Source: Sapria himalayana
Lineage: Eukaryota; Streptophyta; Magnoliopsida; Malpighiales; Rafflesiaceae
Assembly: GCA_029783825.1 (NCBI GenBank)
Contig: JAREIK010008133.1
Coordinates: forward strand, 57,501-121,500
Direction: 5' to 3'
Length of the DNA stretch: 64,000 nucleotides
The notes below the pieces were generated by a model, which was not told where the DNA came from, ran no database searches, and saw only the letters and a list, made by a program, of their open reading frames with translations. Position numbers and translations under genes: made by a program. The stretch's first letter is position 1; every line of letters starts with the position of its first letter. Below are positions 55,401-64,000 of this stretch, one piece after another.

Positions 55401-56110
55401 ATCTTGACTCATCTTCCTCCTAGCTATTCTCGCTCCTCTTCTTTTCATGCTCATCGGTTGGAGATAGATCGATGTGCAAATTGTGCAGCATGTGAATTGG
55501 CACCCACCACAACCCCATCGATAGCATTGTTGAGACTTACCTATGCAAGTGCAGGCTGGTATGGAAATGCTAGAGATATCCATGTCATTGCTATTGATGA
55601 CCACATCCAAGCATTTCTTTGGAGCTTTTAAATATGGAACAGGAATGGAGTTTGTATCCTTTGGTTTCCTCAGTTTTTCTGGTTTTGATTTTCTTGGCTA
55701 ATCCCCACTTTGATTTCTCTTGGATTGGCTACCTTGTACATAAGGGATTGGTTGATCGATCTTATAAATCCTTTCATCTTGCAAAGAATCATGTTGGCGT
55801 AGAATCTGCAATGGTTGAGCTTCCAAAGTGTCTATGAGAATAGGATGAAAATTATTTAGTGGTACCATGTTCAAAGACTTATCTCTCTAGTTTATCCAGT
55901 CATCTCTCATGTATTGTAGTGCAAGAAAAGTGTTGAAGATAAAAATTATGGATTGTTAGCATTAACGATAAAGTTGTTAAGATCACGTCCCGATAAGAAA
56001 GGCTTCGTATCATGGTCTTCCATGCTAGATATCAGTTACAGACCAAGATGCCCCTTGAAAGATAGCTTGTAATAGCCCAAGTTCCTCAAGTTCACCCAGT
56101 TGTCATCCAT
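55395..56110 (-). pseudogene. BASIC PENTACYSTEINE (BBR/BPC) GAGA-binding factor pseudogene, BPC1/2-like
   Basis: Translation on the minus strand reproduces most of a group I BPC protein, a plant nuclear factor binding GA-rich DNA. The N-terminus starts at ATG 56110 (MDDNWVNLRNLGYYKLSFKG) and continues to TKPFLSGRDLNNF. The middle region has the WIN-RDK and basic KPEKLRKPKD segments. The C-terminal domain reads LDVVINSNDMDISSISIPAC, then CTC...QQCYRWGCGG...CC (55553-55485) and KRRGARIARRKMSQ. The conserved cysteines remain, but the usual GGW is GGC. In-frame stops lie at codon 25 (56038-56036, TAA, probably from CAA), in the WIN segment and at 55700-55698, and at least one frameshift lies between. 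Homology stops after MSQ at about 55398, so the last ~30-40 residues, including the WAKHGTNKF region, are missing. An intron acceptor-like TTCATAG just before the ATG suggests a genomic rather than processed copy. Confidence 0.85.
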
Positions 56111-56312
56111 GAAACTATGAACATGCAAGAGAAAGAGAAAAAACAGAATTAACGTATTTAATTGAATTTCATTAGCAATCATTATGGCAATTAATAATTC
56201 AACAGTTTACTTCCATCGATGAATAATAAAAAGTAGATGCAATCCTGATCAACAACAATGCAGATCTGCAAGAAATAAGAGTGTCAAGAACAAACCTGAA
56301 AACACATTGTTT

Positions 56313-56416
56313 AATATATTTAATATAAATTGAAGTGATAGTGATAATTTAATAAAAAATATTTGTTATTAAATAGCTAATAAAGAGAGCACATATTAAT
56401 GCTGAGGTCTTTTTCA
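56313..56416 (+). repeat. ~104-bp direct repeat, copy 1
   Basis: AATATATTTAATATAAATTG through GAGGTCTTTTTCA is repeated 1020 bases downstream at 57333-57436 with a few changes. The two copies flank the P-loop kinase fragment. Confidence 0.9.
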
Positions 56417-56552
56417 ACTTAACTAGATTGATGACCATAAAAACTTCAACAAATATCTAAAAGATGGCTAGCAATGATGTTTTAGAGTGAGAGAGAGAAG
56501 GCAAGAATAAAATATTTCTAAATGCTTGAATATAATAGAAGCTCAACCTCTT

Positions 56553-56742
56553 TTTGATCTAGTAGAGATCGACAAAGATGGAACCCATCCATAGGAAGGA
56601 CCATAGCATTGTCTGATGGCTTCAATCAGAATGAGGCTACGTCTGCATGAGACCAAAACTTATTCATTCGTCTCACAACTTTAGTAGCTAACGTGCTCTT
56701 CCCAGCACTAAGAGGATCAGCCAAGCCTTTTGTTGGATCTAC
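56553..56742 (-). pseudogene. P-loop uridine kinase/phosphoribulokinase-like fragment
   Basis: About 63 codons on the minus strand match the nucleotide-binding exon of the plant P-loop NTPase family that resembles uridine kinase and phosphoribulokinase (AT1G03030-type, compared from memory). The frame reads GLADPLSAGKSTLATKVVRR, then NKFWSHADVASF, a TGA stop (56628-56626), and NAMVLPMDGFHLCRSLLD. The Walker A core AGKST is kept but its first glycine is aspartate. The MDGFHL motif is intact. It begins after an acceptor-like ACCAG at 56742-56745, so the fragment looks like a single exon cut out of a larger gene. Other exons were not found nearby. Confidence 0.75.
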
Positions 56743-56889
56743 TGGTAATCAAAAGAGTTTAATCTTATCATTTGAAAAATATCATATGGTAATCTAATAT
56801 TAAATCAGTTAGAAAACTCCAAATTAAAATTTTGATGTATTATGTTCGTAATTATTAATTGATTCAATCCATTGCTAAAATTTGATTGG

Positions 56890-57230
56890 TAAAATATTTT
56901 TTTTATTAATAATAGTTAAACACATAGTTATATATAGTCATCATACACTATTATACATATAGTTAAAAATATAGTTATATATAATTATACATAGTAATTT
57001 TAAAAAGTTGTATATAGTTATATGGGTCATCCATTTATCTATAAAAATAGTTAGAATTGTAAAACATATAGTTATATATAGTTTTAAATATATTAATTAT
57101 GCATATAATTATATATAAAAGTTTTATAGTTTTACATATAATAAAATACAAATACATATAGTTTATGTTATTATACAAATAGTATATATAATTATAAATA
57201 GTTACATATAGGATTGGTTTTTTGTAGGAT
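56890..57230. repeat. AT-rich region with TATAGTTATA motif
   Basis: ACATAGTTATATATAG, ACATATAGTTAAAAATATAG and similar units match the composition and motif of 30985-32400. The minus frame at 57035-57247 (Tyr/Ile/Asn-rich) is a translation of this repeat. Confidence 0.7.
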
Positions 57231-57332
57231 AGAAATTCAAAACACACATTATGTTTGATCCATTTCTTGAAGACAATTGAAACCCATATAGGATTGTTTT
57301 TAGTTGATAGAGACTAATATATTTTGTGCTTC

Positions 57333-57436
57333 AATATATTTAATATAAAATTGAAGGGATAGTGATAATTTAATAAAAAATATTTGTTAGAAAATAGCTT
57401 TTAAGAGAGCACATATTAATGTTGAGGTCTTTTTCA
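57333..57436 (+). repeat. ~104-bp direct repeat, copy 2
   Basis: Partner of 56313-56416, with one extra A and a few substitutions near its centre. Confidence 0.9.
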
Positions 57437-57811
57437 TATTTTAAAAAAACAATATCAAGGCAATCCACCATATGCAATTGTGTTTAATTTCATTATCAAA
57501 TAATGAATGTCATTGTCTATTGTAAATTATCTGAATAATCGTATATTATGTTAGTTTTCAAATCATTTTATTTTCACAAATCACATATAATTTGTGAACC
57601 ATAGATGATATACCATTCTAAAGGTTATGAAAAATATGTTTGTACACATGTTCAAGGACATTGTGGGTGATGTGTAATTGTGTTTAATTTGTTCCTAAAT
57701 TATTGAATGTGATTGTATTCAATTTTATTATGTGGAATATGATTAAAATATTTTTCATGCCACTACATTTCGACATGCACATAAATTTTATCAACTGAAT
57801 AGCATATACTT
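57437..57811. other. AT-rich stretch, nothing recognised
   Basis: No coding frame, RNA gene or transposon motif is visible. Two phrases are partly repeated (GTGTTTAATTT at 57480 and 57682). Confidence 0.6.
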
Positions 57812-57841
57812 TATTCTGGTTATATACATAACGTGTCAACA

Positions 57842-58052
57842 TTTCAAGAAATTTTAAGGAGAAGTAATGAAACTAAAAACAAGAGGGACGTTCTAAAAAA
57901 ACATGATATTGTTGATGATTGTGTAACTGCCATGCCAATTGCCTATCAAACCGAACATTGAAATGAGACTGAACAATATAATCCAAATGAGAATCAAAAA
58001 TAAAAACCTACTAGAAAGAGTGATAATGTAGGAATAAGGTATTAAGAAAAAA
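57842..58052 (+). pseudogene. Degenerate coding-like frame, unidentified
   Basis: One plus-strand frame reads FQEILRRSNETKNKRDVLKK, then HDIVDDCVTAMPIAYQTEH, TGA, NETEQYNPNENQK, TAA, KPTRKSDNVGIRY, TAA. Amino-acid use is protein-like and unlike the AT-rich surroundings. It ends just before the H2B pseudogene on the same strand. I do not recognise the family. It could be transposon-derived or a host fragment. Confidence 0.3.
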
Positions 58053-58073
58053 ATACAGAATCAATATAAAAAA

Positions 58074-58492
58074 ATCCCTAGACGACAGGCAGAGAAGAAG
58101 CCTGCTATGAAGCCTCCGTCTGTGGTAGAGAAGGCTCCTCTACGTGTAGAAAAGAAGCTCTTAAAGGACTCATCTACGTCATCGATTGATAAGAAGAAGA
58201 AGAATATGAAAAAAACATCAAGACTAACAAGATTTACATCTTCAAAGTGTTGAAGCAGGTGCATCCAGACATCGACATTTCCAGCAAGGCCATGGAGATC
58301 ATGAATAGTTTTATCAATGATATTTTTGAAAAGTTGGCTAAGGAGGCGTTGAAACTTGCCAGATACAACAAGCAGTTGACGGTCACCTCGAAGGAGATCC
58401 AGATAATAGTTCGTCTTGTTTTGCCCATGGAATTGGCTAAGCATGCTATTTCTAAAGGCATGAAAGCAATCACCAATTTTACTAGCTCCTAG
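58074..58492 (+). pseudogene. Histone H2B pseudogene
   Basis: Encodes almost a whole plant H2B. The basic N-terminal tail begins around AEKKPAMKPP (gca at 58089) and runs to DKKKKNMKK. The histone fold then reads [50 protein letters not shown] and [12 protein letters not shown], ending FTSS at a TAG (58490-58492). Two breaks are seen. The expected start ATG is ATC at 58074-58076, and the reading frame shifts by one base around an A-run at 58209-58215, consistent with loss of one A. Conserved residues have changed: LPGELAKH is [17 protein letters not shown] is KAMEIMNSF, and the lysine ubiquitinated in functional H2B (AVTKFTSS) is asparagine at 58475-58477. Plant H2B genes usually lack introns, so retrocopy and genomic copy cannot be told apart. 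Confidence 0.92.
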
Positions 58493-58499
58493 GTATTTG

Positions 58500-58756
58500 C
58501 CTAATGTCATCGCCAAGTGATATTTCCTATTTAGAAGTCGTACTTTTTTTGATTTTCTATTAGACTCATGGTTGCTTATGTCTACCTATTCTCGATTTCA
58601 TCTAATTTAAAGTTGATTTGATGTACTTAATTGGTAAAAATTATCTTTGTTCAAAAAAAATTAATTCTAAGATGACCATAAATGACAAAGATAAACCAAC
58701 ACAACCTGTAGTTGAAAGATGATAAATATAAACCAACATTAGAGCTTATACTCCTT
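58500..58756. other. Downstream of H2B, nothing recognised
   Basis: AT-rich sequence with no open frame of note and no clear poly(A) tail directly after the H2B stop. Confidence 0.55.
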
Positions 58757-58828
58757 CATGATGATGGCAGATGAAGATGATGGCGGATGAAGATGATGGC
58801 GGATGAAGATGATGGCGAATGAAGATGA
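58757..58828 (+). repeat. 16-bp minisatellite GATGATGGCGGATGAA
   Basis: Four and a half copies with single-base changes, followed by weaker GATGG-rich repeats to 58860. The 16-base period is not a multiple of three, so it does not encode a tandem protein repeat. Confidence 0.93.
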
Positions 58829-58860
58829 TGGACAATAATGGTGGAGAATGATGGCAGAGA

Positions 58861-59464
58861 ATGAGGAAGGATGGTGAATTTTCCCTACACCATTACTTCA
58901 ATCGAATGAGAGAACAAAGGATAGGAGAGAAGTATAAGCTTCAATATACACTTTTTTCGCACTTCTTCACCACTTCTAAGCCTCTAATAGTGATATCCTT
59001 CTCATCTCCCAAACCCAGGCTGATTATAAACTACATTTGTGTCCTTGCAAATAATTATGCATTATCAGTTCAATTGCATTTAAACTTAAAATCTCTAACA
59101 TCTGATAATTATATATAAATGGTACATTCAAAATACCAGGATAAATAAATAATGAAGACGAAGAGCTAATCAAATAATGCATTTGCGATGAACATTCATC
59201 AGAACAATTTGATTCGTTTCCACACTCGCAACATTGATAATATGAGCGAAGGCTATTGTGATAGCATTGATTTATCTGTATCATCCTCGTAGTTCAGTAA
59301 ATCTAGCATGATGAAAATTGCTTCCAGTCCTTAAAGATCAAATCTTTTTTCATGGGTATGCCATGACTATGACAATGCGTTGATGCCATATAGCATCCTT
59401 GTTTCTCGAACCCTAGCCATATGTTTATGTTGACATTCGTGTCTTATGTTTATGCATGCTGAAT
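58861..59464. other. Mixed sequence, no supported gene
   Basis: Two short overlapping frames exist (58861-59118 + and 59024-59284 -). The minus frame has a Cys-rich stretch (YYQCCECGNESNCSDECSS), but I recognise no domain and see no splice or start context that decides for either. Confidence 0.5.
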
Positions 59465-59600
59465 GAAATCGAATAAGTTTATTAAGTTTATTAAGTTTTA
59501 TTAAGTTTATTAAGTTTTATTAGGTTTATTAAGTTGGAGACTTAGAGACTTAGAGTTGTCTCTTACTATTAAGTTTATTAAGTTTTATTAGGTTTAAAAA
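59465..59600 (+). repeat. Minisatellite TTTATTAAG (9-10 bp)
   Basis: About ten copies of TTTATTAAG or TTTTATTAAG, with an inserted GGAGACTTAGAGACTTAGAG (59534-59553) that is itself a short tandem repeat. Confidence 0.92.
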
Positions 59601-59798
59601 TTCTATTAATGTTTTAATTTTAAATTATCAAAACATTATAATATATAATAAATATATATAAAAGATAAAGACTCATTTTTTTTATTTAATAAATTATTTT
59701 TAACAAGTTAATGTGAGCGTAGCAAGACACACACGAAAAACAAACACCTATCAATTTTTAATTATCAAATTAATTAAATAATAAATATATAAACAATT

Positions 59799-59882
59799 GC
59801 AAAAAATAGATGTTTGGCCTTCAAAATCAAAAAAAAAATCAAATAGCTACAAAATTTATAAACTTAATAAAGCAAGGCACAT
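59799..59882. repeat. Dispersed repeat, copy 2
   Basis: Partner of 55323-55400 with about ten differences. Here it is not next to BPC sequence, which shows that the repeat is independent of that gene. Confidence 0.75.
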
Positions 59883-60800
59883 ATGAAAAGATTATTGGTC
59901 TTCAAGCCTCTTTCCTAAAAATTTATAAATACTCTTGATGTTAAAATATATATATATTCTTTTTAAGTCTATACATTTTTAAGAATTCATATTAATTTTT
60001 ATTAAGATAATATTAATTTATTTTAAAGGCATAAAATTTCATATTATTTGATATAATTTATAAAATTTTAAAAATTACTGGAAGTGAGATGATTATTAAG
60101 AAAAATTTATATTTTTTATATTTAATAAAGAAGAAATATTAAAAGCTAATAGTATAAATTTAACTCAAGTATTTAGTTCTTATAAATTTAAATAGGGGTA
60201 AATATCTCTGTATTTATCTTTAAATATCAATTTATTTTCATTTAAATATTAAGAAAATTAGAATTTTTTTTATGATTCAAAAATTTCAAATTTTTTAGTA
60301 ATTATTTTTTAAAAAATTTCTTTAGGCATAAAACTATTTTTAATACTTAAAATAATATTAATATTTACTAGTTTTTTTGTTAATTATGATATTTTTGTAA
60401 ATATATTATATTTTATCATACAATTAATTATTTAAACATTTTATTAGTAGAAATTTTAATGTATGTTAAATTATTTTGTAAAATATCTTTAAAAATTTTA
60501 ATAATTAAAGACTTACTTATTTAATGTTATTGTAATATTTATTAATAGTTAGTATAGTCTTTATTAATAGTTATTGTAGTTTTTATTAATATTAATTTTT
60601 TTTGTATTTATATATTTTTTAAATTATTTATTTATAATAATTTATTTTTATCATTACACGATGAAAATGTGTCTTTCAATGATCGCTCATCTATAGACCA
60701 TGCCATACGTACCTTTCACATACAAAATTAAATAAAATATTTAAAAAGATAATATATATAAAAAATTAAATCATTAAAGATTAATGAAGAAAATTATCTC
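59883..60800. other. AT-rich stretch, nothing recognised
   Basis: Very AT-rich with many A and T runs. It contains no coding frame, but TATTAATAGTT-type phrases repeat near 60540-60590. Confidence 0.6.
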
Positions 60801-61313
60801 CATCCCAAATAGCTAGGGAAAACTCCCTAGCTAAATGGATATATTTTGTGAAAAATAAAATTTTTGGTATAATTGCTTGTAATAAAATATAAAATAGTAA
60901 AAAAAATTTCGAATAATTATTTAGAGATGGATTTTGTCTCAATCTAATTAGCTAGGGAAATTCTGTCACTAAATTCCCATGCTTTTCTTTGTGGGGAATT
61001 TACAAAAAAATTATCGACGAATTGTTTACAATTAAACATTTTCTTCGCTAAAATCCATCGCTAAATTTCCCTCTTTTCTTTGTGTATAAATCTAGGAAAA
61101 TATTAGCACCGGAATATTTTAAATCGAACATTTTCATCGCTAATCCATCACTAATCAATTGCAAACTTTTTATTAAATGTAAAATCAAATATTTGCTGTT
61201 ATTCCCTAGATAATACCTCGCTAATTAGCTAGGGATTTTATCCCTAGCTAAATTTTCCTAGCTAAATCTTCCGAGCTAAATTTCCCTAGCTAAATCGATA
61301 TTTTCTTATAGTG
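60801..61313 (-). mobile_element. CACTA transposon right end with terminal motif
   Basis: TAGCTAGGGAA, TCCCTAGCTAAAT and ATC(C/G)(A/T)TCGCTAAA motifs repeat in both orientations and become denser toward the end. The segment finishes TTTTCTTATAGTG (61301-61313), the exact inverse of CACTATAAGAAAA, which fits the CACTA superfamily terminal repeat. TCTA satellite begins directly after it. A 3-base target duplication cannot be tested because the matching left terminus is not preserved. The same subterminal motifs occur at 30023-30305 in the opposite end of the inverted satellite. Confidence 0.8.
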
Positions 61314-62562
61314 ATATATATATGTATATATATATATATATCCATATCTATCTGTCAATATATCTATCTATATATCTATCTATATGTCTATATGCTTTTT
61401 TGTCTATATATCAATCTATTTTTCTATCTATATGTCTATCTATCTTTCTATATATATATGTATATCTATCTAATTATCATTCTATGTATCTACCTACCTA
61501 CCTATCTATCTGTCTATAGATTTATATGACTATATAACAATGAATTAATCATTTTGTCTATATATCTATTTATCTCTCTGTCAATCTATCTATCTAAGTA
61601 TATATATATCTATCTATTTTTCAATCTCTCAATCTTTCAATCTATTAAGCTATCAATCTATGAATCTATCAATATGTCTATCTATCTATCAATTTGTTTA
61701 TCCATCTAATTTTCTAACTTTCTAACTATTTATCTATCTGTCTGTCTGTCTATCTATCTATCTAATTATCAAACTATTTAACTATCTATTGCTCTTTTAG
61801 AATATTTATCTATCTGTCTATCTCTCTCTCTATCTATTTATGTGTCTGTGTCTATCTATCTATCTATTTATCTATATATATGTCTATCTATCTATCTTTC
61901 TATTTTTATATATGTTTATCTAGCTATGAATTTGTCTATTTGTCTATTTGTTTATGTGTCTATATGTGTATATGTCTATATATCTATCTGTCTATATATC
62001 TTTGGGTCTATGTATCTATTTGTGTGTGTCAATCTGTCTATCTGCCTATCTTTCTATCTATTGATCTATTTAACTATCCATCTTTCTCTATATCTTTATA
62101 TATGTCTATCTATTTATTTCTATAACTATCTATCTATCTATAAATCTATCTGTTAATCTATAGATCTGCCTATATTTTAACTATATATTTATCTATGCAT
62201 CTATCTATCTGTTTATATATCTATCTACTTATCTATCTATCTATATAACTATTTGTCTATTTATGTATCTGTCTATTTTATATTTACCTATATGCATATC
62301 TATCTATCTATCTATCTATTTATCTATCAATCAATCTATTTATTTGTATGTCAATCTACCTATCTGCCTATCTATCTATCTGTTTATAAATCTATACATC
62401 TTTCTATATGTGTATCTATATATATATCTATCTGTCTATCTGTCTATCTATCTGTTTGTCTATCTTTCTATTTGTCTATCTATCTATCTGTCTATCTATT
62501 TATCTATCTGTTTGTCTATCTGTCTATCTATCTGTCTATCTATCTATCTAATTATATATCTT
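61314..62562 (+). repeat. Degenerate TCTA satellite, block F
   Basis: AT/TCTA satellite in the same orientation as blocks A, B and E, between the CACTA right end and the second retroelement-like copy. It ends TCTAATTATATATC, close to the end of block A (TCTAATTGTATATC). Confidence 0.96.
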
Positions 62563-64000
62563 GTGAGCTAAGATCCATATTTTACTCAACTTTATGTCAG
62601 TTTTGGCATGACACTATTAAGTTATTTAGGTATGTAACTTTTACCAATTACATCTCATGCAATCCTTAGATATTTATGGGATTTTGACATCATATGTCTT
62701 GGCACGCTTGAATCCCATCTAATTCCATTAGGCCCAAAACCAATTTGATAACTTAATAAAGTTGAACCATTTTAACACATATGGGTAGCACCATTACTCA
62801 TCTTGTCTTATTATTGTCACCTAATGTACTTCTACTTTTGTAGAACCCACATTAAGGTGATAAAAGGTTTGACAAGTGTGTAAATATGGATGATATGTAA
62901 ACTTTAAATTTTATGTGATGGATTTTGATTGATTTTAATATTCAATTAATAGATCTCATCATATATCTAGTATCACATACTCATGTAACATCATACATAC
63001 CATCTCATAGATGGATTTAATAAATATGTCACATTATGACCTTAATCTAGATTGATATCCACAAGCCAATATGAAGATCAATAGTCATTAATCCTAGGTA
63101 GTAATAAGTCGCTCCATGAAGTTGATTTGACCACCAACTTGCGCATAGGCACCTAGCTCCTCCATCATCATGGTTGAATTGCTTGACTTCAAATATCTTG
63201 CTTTATTCTTATGTTTTATTAAAACTATTAAAAAATTACAATAAAACAATAATGGCATGCAAGCCATATTTAATATTACAACCCTTGAGAAAAAAAAATA
63301 AAACTCTACCAATCACATTGGTTAAAAATGTCTTACTACCCACCATGTGAAGCAACATAACATACAAAATATATAATGTTATCATATAGCATAAACAATT
63401 TGCATTAAAAGAACTAAATTATAATAGTCGTGAATTAAAAAACTATTAAATTTATAAGGTGTTACATAGAGCTATTATGGTGGTTCTTCTAGCCAGTTAG
63501 CAGATGGGGTCATGGAGAGCCGCCCTCGTGGGGTCAGGGGTAGTATCCCAGGAAAAAAAATTAAAATTTCCATTGATCTCATCAATAAATATTCATTGAT
63601 CTTATAAATAAATTTTTATAAATCTCATCAAAAAATTCTCATTGATCTTATTAATAAATTTTTATTAATCTCATCAATAAATTTTTTATTGATCTTATCA
63701 ATAAATTTAAAATAAGCAGAAAGCCATCAAAATCACATAAAAATACTATTTTATGTAATCTCATTACATATAGTGCTTATTTTGGTACCACCAAAATAAT
63801 CTCTGATAAATCAAAATTGATATATGAATTTAGTCCATGTATTAATCTGATTAAGACAAAGTTAGAATCATATATCATGTAATTAAACACTATAATGGCA
63901 ATATCCCATTATGATTCTCAATCATACTAACGAATCCTTTTAGGGTTTGGATTCAAACGAATAATACCTTAACAAAACCTATTAAATATGTTATCGAACA
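62563..64000 (-). mobile_element. LTR-retrotransposon-like element, copy 2 (cut by window end)
   Basis: Starts GTGAGCTAAGATCC and follows copy 1 (14745 to about 16280) for its whole visible length, in the same orientation with scattered substitutions and indels. It keeps the GC-richer patch (63500-63535) and a shortened 23-24-bp tandem array (63560-63710). The LTR-like promoter part expected further right lies outside the window. A minus frame at 63094-63312 corresponds to one at 15232-15453 in copy 1 but is shifted in frame, so neither is a conserved gene. Confidence 0.6.
63560..63710. repeat. 23-24-bp minisatellite inside element copy 2
   Basis: About six units of TTGATCTCATCAATAAATTT type, fewer than in copy 1. 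The array has therefore changed length since the two copies separated. Confidence 0.86.

Noticed and set aside
55332..55631. 99-codon plus frame opposite the BPC domain
   Set aside because: The minus strand gives the recognisable BPC motifs, so this is its shadow.
58061..58476. Long minus-strand frames opposite H2B (151 and 80 codons)
   Set aside because: They are antisense shadows of the H2B coding strand.

Overview
The window looks like repeat-rich, AT-rich nuclear DNA of a land plant. I base this on three broken protein-coding remnants that belong to plant families: a BASIC PENTACYSTEINE (BBR/BPC, GAGA-binding) factor, a plant-type histone H2B and a plant P-loop uridine-kinase-like protein. 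CACTA-type DNA transposon ends and plant-style LTR pieces support the same view. The species cannot be named from the sequence. No intact host gene was found.

About 45 kb of the 64 kb is one thing: an extremely long, degenerate tetranucleotide satellite of TCTA/TAGA (GATA-type) units. It lies in six blocks: 1-14744, 17911-30022, 34257-43710, 44813-49984, 49985-52180 and 61314-62562. The first two and last two blocks read TCTA on the + strand. The two middle blocks (34257-49984) read TAGA, so about 15.7 kb is inverted relative to its surroundings. One inversion junction lies inside the satellite at about 49977-49990 and is marked by a fold-back. Perfect palindromes (62 bp at 13736, 44 bp at 50122, 32 bp at 29982) and compound AT/GT microsatellites occur within the blocks. 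The first block also shows a higher-order repeat of about 4.3-4.6 kb. Because TCTA repeats lack stops in all three forward frames, they create dozens of fake reading frames rich in Ser-Ile-Tyr-Leu; none is a gene.

The blocks are separated by transposon-derived sequence. 14745-17910 and 62563-64000 (cut by the window end) are two copies of the same element in the same orientation, joined to the satellite at the same junction; it has LTR-like features on the minus strand. 30023-33763 holds remnants of two CACTA-type families, including a broken transposon protein. 33830-34256 looks like a complete solo LTR of Ty3/gypsy chromovirus type, and 43711-44812 is a second LTR fragment.

52181-61313 is the only longer non-satellite stretch. 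It contains, in order, unidentified fragments, a coding remnant of unknown family (-), the BPC pseudogene (-), the P-loop kinase fragment (-), a degenerate frame (+) and the histone H2B pseudogene (+). It ends on the right in a CACTA terminus (CACTATAAGAAAA inverted) whose subterminal repeats match those at 30023. The most interesting reading is that a CACTA-type element has carried several host-gene fragments and now lies within, or encloses, an inverted piece of a giant GATA-type satellite. The direct evidence is the terminus, the shared subterminal motifs and the gene fragments. That they form one element is inference.
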